Shown: piece by piece, positions 58,215 to 64,000 of the stretch
How positions within the stretch are numbered: position 1 is the stretch's first letter
How the letters are laid out: each line of letters opens with the position of its first letter
Origin: Gnetum montanum
Taxonomy: Eukaryota > Streptophyta > Gnetopsida > Gnetales > Gnetaceae
Reading direction: 5' to 3'
Assembly: GCA_015680685.1 (NCBI GenBank)
Contig: MNCI01021551.1
Location: 370,790 to 434,789 of the forward strand
DNA: 64,000 nucleotides
Notes under the pieces: generated by a model
Database searches by the model: none
What the model saw: only the letters and a program-made list of their open reading frames with translations
Told to the model about the DNA's origin: nothing
Translations under genes and position numbers: made by a program

Positions 58215-58375
58215 TGTATATTATAACCTAAATTTTTTTTAATAATATTTACCCCTTCAACATATAATTAAATTAACTTTATAATTCACCATCACCCACT
58301 AGAATTGAACCCATAACTTAGAGCTTCTAAATTAAGAAACTTATCACTAAGCTAACATCTCATTATTAGCATCAT
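58215..58375 (-). repeat. tRNA-derived SINE, single copy
   Basis: On the minus strand GAGATGTTAGCTTAGTGATAAG (A-box-like) is followed by AAGTTATGGGTTCAATTCTA (B-box-like). It closely matches the first unit at 53771-53930 in the box region, including AGAAGCTCTAAGTTATGGGT. Confidence 0.65.
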
Positions 58376-59741
58376 GTTTTTCACTTTCACAAAAGTATTG
58401 ACATCTTGCCCTAATTTTGAAATAACATTAATAAGACTTTGATTTGTCATAGCAAGGCAGAACATAACAAAAAGATATTAAGATGATAGTTGGGAAAGAA
58501 AGGAGAAAGTAAGTTAAACAATTTAGTATCAAATAATATGTATGAAATAGCAATCTAAAAATAAATGCATGGTCAATTCTTTCTTTTGAAAAAAGTGACA
58601 TTTAATATTTGCCAAGAATAAAGTCTACTTTTGATAAATAACGTATTCTTAATCAAATACGATGATGTAAAAATATACTTAAGCATGATAGAAACTTTTC
58701 ATATGTGTTTAAAAATTAAGTGTCACATAACCTCTAAATTATTAAGTCACCATGAAGCTTTTATGAATATTTTTACTTATACTACAAGAATTATGTCCAA
58801 ACAAATAGCTCATAAGACAAATTTGTTCTTATCTTATACGAATAATATTAACTCAAACATTAAAACTAATATTGATAATGAATTAGTTACAAAAATTAAA
58901 ATATTATTCCCAATAGGATCAATATCAAATTTGTAATAAAATTTCCATAGACTTACATTGTGATTTCATTTATTATGTAAGAATGAATCATTATTGTTCT
59001 ATTTCTTTAGAACTTACACTTCCATTCAACTAATAGAATCTTCATTCTCTTGTGGGCTTCTTGTAGCGTTACACTCTTTTCTACAATTTTGTGTAAATAC
59101 TACTAATGTGGTTCATCTAATTCACATTTTGTGTTCTCTTCTACATCATTCATTCCTCTATTTAAGAAATCTCCTTTGCTCACTCAACTCTCTTAGTTAG
59201 GAGGGTATCATTTTTCATGGTGGTCTTGTACAATACAAATAGTTGTATGGTCATTTAGTCTATCTTTCTCATAGCATGATTTCCACCCTCTAGTACCAGT
59301 TGATTCATGTCTTTTATTCTCTAGATAGATAGACTTTACCTTTACTATTTCTCTCAAAATTTGGATTCAATTATTTAAATTTGAATACGGATGATGTTTC
59401 CATCTCATTGATTAATAGGTAATGGTTATCAAATTGATTTGATTCTCAATCTTTTTGCTTGTATTTTACTTGCTTTTGGATTTAGTCCATGTGACACAAA
59501 TTTCCACTTCTCCATGTGCATATTTTTTCTTCCTTCCAAGTATCTTCTCCTAAAGGTGTACTTCTTTGGTCTCTATCATTGACCTATGAGCATCATGCTT
59601 TCTACAAGTCCTTAACTCCAATGCAATTGAGTTTCATTATCTTCAGTAATTGTTTTATTTACATGGCCTATATTCTATATGTTATATATATATCTATCTT
59701 TTATCTTGTATGTGCATGGAATATTTATTTTATTTTAATAG
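58376..59741. other. AT-rich DNA left of F, nothing recognised
   Basis: The frames at 58631-58936 and 58994-59200 have no known motif. AATAG at 59737-59741 would be the left target-site copy of F. Confidence 0.4.
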
Positions 59742-60606
59742 TGATGAACCATATTTTTTCTCACTCCGATATCAGATATCCAATATTAGCATCCAAGAAG
59801 CAATGTCAGATATCCAATATTGCAGGATGTGTGCCGACCTATAAATATAATGCTTGGGCACATGATTTGGGCATAAGCTTTGTCATAGCATAGCATAGCT
59901 CTTACAGTTTTTTTTCTCTAGAGTTAGAATATTTCTCCTAAGTGCCTGCAACAGGAGTCATTGAGTGTATGGATCTTTACTCAAGCACTATTGTACTTGA
60001 GCATAGCAATGTGTGCAGCAATAAAGATGAGCTTTCTAATAAACCTTGCAGCACCTTGGCTAGATTAATTATTTTATTTATGCATTTAATATTTTATGCA
60101 ATTTCATTTAATACTTCCAAGTAATTAAGCTAAAGTAAGCTAAGATAAGTTAGCTAAGTTAAATAGTAATTAATTAAATACATAAGTATGATAGCTTCAA
60201 GCATGTGCATGATGCTTGGTAATCCCAACAATGTTTAACGTTTGGTAACCCAACAGCATTATACGTGTTTAAGATGTGCATGGAAAGTGGGACCAGATGC
60301 TTATGTTAGGATATTTAGTTATTAATTAGCAATTATATTAGTTAAATTGCTTTATAAATTGAGTTTCAACTTGTTATTAATCATAGATAAATAAAATATA
60401 AAATAATAAAAGTCATGTGCCTCAATTACACTTAACCATACAAGCAAGCTCCATAAGTGTGGTTGAAAAGACAATGATTATCACAATTAGATTTCATGTT
60501 CTAGAACCAATGTACTTTGAAACTTAAGATCTATGGAATTTTATTGGATCATGCATGAACACTTGTGATTCGTATGGTTTAGCGTAGGGGTACTTACCGC
60601 TCATCA
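59742..60606 (+). mobile_element. 5' LTR of F
   Basis: Starts TGATGAACC, ends GCTCATCA. U3 repeats GATATCCAATATT twice within 60 bp; TATA box TATAAATA near 59841. Shares AGGAGTCATTGAGTGTATGG and later segments with the C LTR. The 3' end is fixed by the primer site; the start by the TGATGA terminus. Confidence 0.75.
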
Positions 60607-60607
60607 T

Positions 60608-60625
60608 TGGTGCCATTTCTAAGGA
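60608..60625 (+). other. Primer binding site of F
   Basis: TGGTGCCATTTCTAAGGA, a strongly decayed tRNA-Asp-type site one base after the LTR, at the same place as in D. Confidence 0.65.
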
Positions 60626-60769
60626 CCTTTTGTTTGTTATGTGTACTATCTAGGACTTAGTGAAAACTTATTTAACATCATTGGAACAAACCCTAAAGTC
60701 ATATCATACATTAAAATACCTACAATAATTCTCGGGAAGCACACTACATTTCTTGTCTTCTAATACAAG

Positions 60770-63700
60770 ATGTGTTCTTCTCATAGGAGTGGTTCTCTGC
60801 CCAAGTCTGATGGAGCAAATCAACAGGTGCCCCAACAATACAGAGTGGTATATGCTCATCTTGATGAGTATGTACCCAATTTCACCTTCATCCTACACTA
60901 GGATGAACTTTTGCAATGGTGAGACATGGTGGGTAACATTGTGTTCCTGCTTGATTGATCCATTCTTGCAATGCTCCAACAAAATCTTATGTAGTTGGGC
61001 ATCCAAGGGCTTCATGCTGAATATGTTGTGCAAAATAGTGATGTTAGGGATTATCATCCTACTAATGCACAATACCTAAATGATTGATAGCTATAGCAGC
61101 ATTATGAATCTGTGAAGGGGAAGTAGTCCAATGATTTCCCATTCCTGATGTATCAAAAAGATGATGGAGAATCCTTCTCTGGGGGTTTTTCATACAGATA
61201 GATTCCTCTCTTTGACTTTGGTGAAGGAGGTCAAAAACAAAACTTATAGTCCACAATACATAATCTTGGTTCAAGCAAGAATGGATCCCATGACAAAGGA
61301 GGAACCAAGAAGAAGAGTCATGGTAGGGATTTGAGCAAGCAACATGATCATGATAATGGCCACAACCATCGAAGAGGGGGTGGAAAGCACCATGATGGTG
61401 CTAATCCTTCTTCCTCTTCATCTTCACCATCATCTTCTTCCTCTTCTAGCTCTAAACGCAATCGTAGGCGGTGCGATCATGATGGAGGTGACTGATGAGA
61501 CCAAGATGATCATAGGGACCATCGAGCAAGTCAAGACCTAGGGCATGGGCATTCAAGAGAGGCTTGTCACCATGAACAAAGGGATAGCAAAGGGCATCAT
61601 TAGCACCAAGATCATGGCTATGATGAGACTTTGCTCGCTAGATGAAGCATACTAAACATCGCAGAGGTGGTGAGAATTCCATCTTCAGGATTTTCACAAT
61701 GCATATGCCTTGAAAAATATAGAAAATGATTGGCAAAAGCTTAAGTTGTTTCTCAAGACACTCATTAAAGAAGTACAAAGCTAGTACTGATCCTTAAAAC
61801 TAGAATCCATTAGATAGTGGAGCACAATGCTAGAACTATTCAATGAAAAATATTAGATGTACTCCTAAGTGTCCAACTTGAGGAGGTAGATCCAAGGATG
61901 GAAGAAAGGAATACATGAGTCCTTGGATGCCTTCATGGGTAGATATTATTCCTTATTACATTGATTCCTTGGCCATGGTTACCCTTAGCAGGAACAACTT
62001 CACCACATGTAAATAGGTTCCAATTAGAAATGAGGAAGACTCTTAGAGTTTATGCCAAAGGGTGATTGTCAAAGTTAAGAGCCCATTAGATCCAAAGGCT
62101 AATCAAGCAGGTAGAAAAAGAAGAAGGAGAGTTGAGGAAATACAAAAGTGTATAAGAATACAACTGAGATCCTTCAATTTGTAAGAGGGAGATCTGATTT
62201 TGTGACAGTGAGGAGGAATCATCACTTGATGAGATGGTGAACCAAAAAACCATGCCAATTCAAAATTTTACCCCTAAAATTTCAGTTAAGGTAAATTAGT
62301 TATGGGACTCTATGGATAGCAAATTTCAGGCTATTCTAAAAATTGCTGAAGAGTCCAAAGAACAAGGTAGTGATCGTGACCATAGGAGGTGTAAGGAAGT
62401 TGAACGTGTAATCAAAGGGGTAAGGGTAAGATTGCTACAATAGAGGAAGTTATGGAAACTAAATTAGATGATTATGGTGGGTGTGACATCTACCAATATG
62501 AAAATCCCAATGGATGTTGCCCCATCATGTCACACTTACAGAAGTCTAGGGTGTATGCTCTGAATCCACAACTGTACAAGCGGTATCAATAATGGCAACA
62601 CCCACTGCCATGGGTGCTACCACCACCAAGGTAGCAGTAACCTTCCAGACAATCAAATCCATATGGATATTACATTTAGCAACCCCTGTCTCCATGTGAC
62701 TCTTCCAATCATGTTTCTCCTTTCGAACATCACTACTACTCTCCTGAATACTTTAGAGCTCATTCTCCACATTTTAGGAGGGATATCACATTCTAGGAGG
62801 GATACCACATTCTATCTATATCCTCCTCCTATTCATGCACCTTTTCCTCCATCCTCAACATAGCTACCGCCTACTCCATCCATGAAGGATGCACTTCCAA
62901 CCTAGCAGTAGCATCACAATGCTACCAAGGTCATCAATCTACAATTGGTTCATTAACTGAGTGCTTTAGAACCTCATGCTTGTAAAAGACCATTCTTCTG
63001 ATCCAATAGACCTACTAAGCCATCATAGACTCAAGCAGCTAGTCACCCTACTCCTACCTCATACTCTACAAATCATTCCGTCAAGTTCCCTTCAAACCAA
63101 ATGCTACCCAAAATCCATACTATTATTCTCACTCATGTCGTATCTAACTAGATCTAGGCTAGCAACCTTTCCAAGAAATTAGCTAATCCTGGGAGTCCTC
63201 TCATCTATTTACAAATTTTTGGGAATGAACCATGTCAAGCTCTTCTTGATTCAGGTTTTAGTGTGAACTTGATTTCTCATGAGATGTATACTACTTAGAA
63301 CCTATTGCCTCTCAAGAAGAACAATATCTTATTCAAATTGGCAAACCAGTCCATTATTGTTCCATTAGGACTAATGAAAAACACTATTTCCACTGTCTGT
63401 AGGTGGTCTTATCCTATTAATTTCCTAGTAATCAAGAGTAAGAACTGTAAGAGGAACTTCCCAACCATTATGGAAAGGGCATGGTTAAGCACTATTGATG
63501 CAATAATGGGCATCATAGATATGGAGATATCTAAGAAAAATGCATTTGGAAAGATCAAGAAGAAATGAGTTCCATGTATTGTGTACAATAATACAGGGTG
63601 CAATTGTGTGTAGAAACTTTGGAAAGTAAAATGAAAAATTATTTCTGCATGCAGGTAGTGTGCACATGAAGAAGATATTCAAAGGTGTCTATACGTAGCA

Positions 63701-64000
63701 GCCATAAAACAAGAGGGCACCCAGTGGTTGACTACTAATTTTGAAAGTAGCACAATGTGCATGGAACCTACTGAGAGCCTAACATCTGCTTATATTATAT
63801 TCATGAATGAACTAGAGTAAGTTCATCACTAACTCTTTGATAATAAAAATGATGATCCCAATTGGGAAGATTTGGAGATCCCTAAGAATTTTAAATAATA
63901 GCCACTAGAGTTGAAAACTCTACCTACTGGCCTAGAATATGCATTCTTAAGAAATGGCAAGCTTGTCATACTTAATACCAAACTTGCTCCCAAGTAGAAA
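60770..64000 (+). pseudogene. gag-pro: gag-protease of F (decayed, runs off the window)
   Basis: ATG 60770 starts MCSSHRSGSLPKSDGA; EYVPNFTFILH follows as in D. Capsid-like part about 61680-62060 (LKNIENDWQKLKLF). Zinc-knuckle-like CDIYQYENPNGCCP near 62485-62525. Protease about 63200-63510: LLDSGFSVNLIS has the D-S-G active site, the best preserved of the Athila copies, then LFKLANQSIIVPLG and RAWLSTIDAI. The linker (TKQEGTQWL, near 63710) leads toward RT beyond 64000. Many stops and frameshifts. Confidence 0.78.

Larger units (their letters stand above)
59742..64000 (+). mobile_element. Athila-like element F, 5' part
   Basis: 5' LTR, primer site, gag and protease; runs off the right edge before RT. 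Sequence is more decayed than D but alignable throughout. Confidence 0.8.

Overview
The window is nuclear DNA of a large, repeat-rich plant genome, probably a seed plant. The LTR retrotransposons belong to plant-specific lineages: Ty3/gypsy Tat/Ogre-like, with a second archaeal-type RNase H, and Athila-like, with a tRNA-Asp-type primer site and a third ORF. I see no intact host gene, rRNA gene or functional tRNA gene. I cannot name the species; old, mutated, nested copies would fit a gymnosperm or another giant genome. Nearly every coding region is a pseudogene. In the left-hand elements most nonsense codons are TAG, as expected from C-to-T decay of methylated CAG.

Positions 1-28880 hold three copies of one Tat/Ogre-like family. 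Copy A0 (minus, 1-3135) is inserted head-on into the 5' LTR of copy A1. A1 (plus, 3136-20899) is nearly complete: LTR, primer site, repeat-rich leader, gag-protease, a 6-kb interval, RT-RNase H-integrase, a repeat array, LTR. Its right LTR (20170-20899) runs straight into the leader of copy B (to 28880), so A1 and B share an LTR. B has lost gag-protease.

The main discovery is in the interval between protease and RT, where Ogre elements carry a sense-strand intron. In both A1 and B it contains a gene on the opposite strand. In A1 eight exons can be placed by GT..AG junctions (9803-14353). Their lengths sum to 3228 nt, exactly 1076 codons, broken only by four in-frame nonsense codons. Exons 2-3 encode a diverged FCP1/NIF (HAD-fold) phosphatase-like domain that has lost its catalytic aspartates. 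The rest is a long domain, an acidic linker and a coiled-coil region. B keeps exons 1-7 at corresponding splice positions. A TATA box lies upstream of the A1 copy.

Positions 28880-64000 hold Athila-like elements. C (plus, 28880-36400) has integrase, a long spacer, an env-position third ORF preceded by a splice acceptor, and a 3' LTR. E (minus, 36401-42830) has gag, protease, a gutted RT, integrase and a 5' LTR. D (plus, 44194-51602) has both LTRs and a near-perfect target duplication, but has lost RT, RNase H and integrase. F (plus, 59742 to the end) has a 5' LTR, gag and protease. Between D and F lie three tandem tRNA-derived SINE units plus a fourth further right, a LINE reverse-transcriptase fragment, short tandem repeats and AT-rich DNA in which I recognise no gene.

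Directly seen: ORF homologies between copies, splice junction sequences, LTR ends, motifs and stop codons. Inference: lineage names, the function of the antisense gene and the order of insertions.
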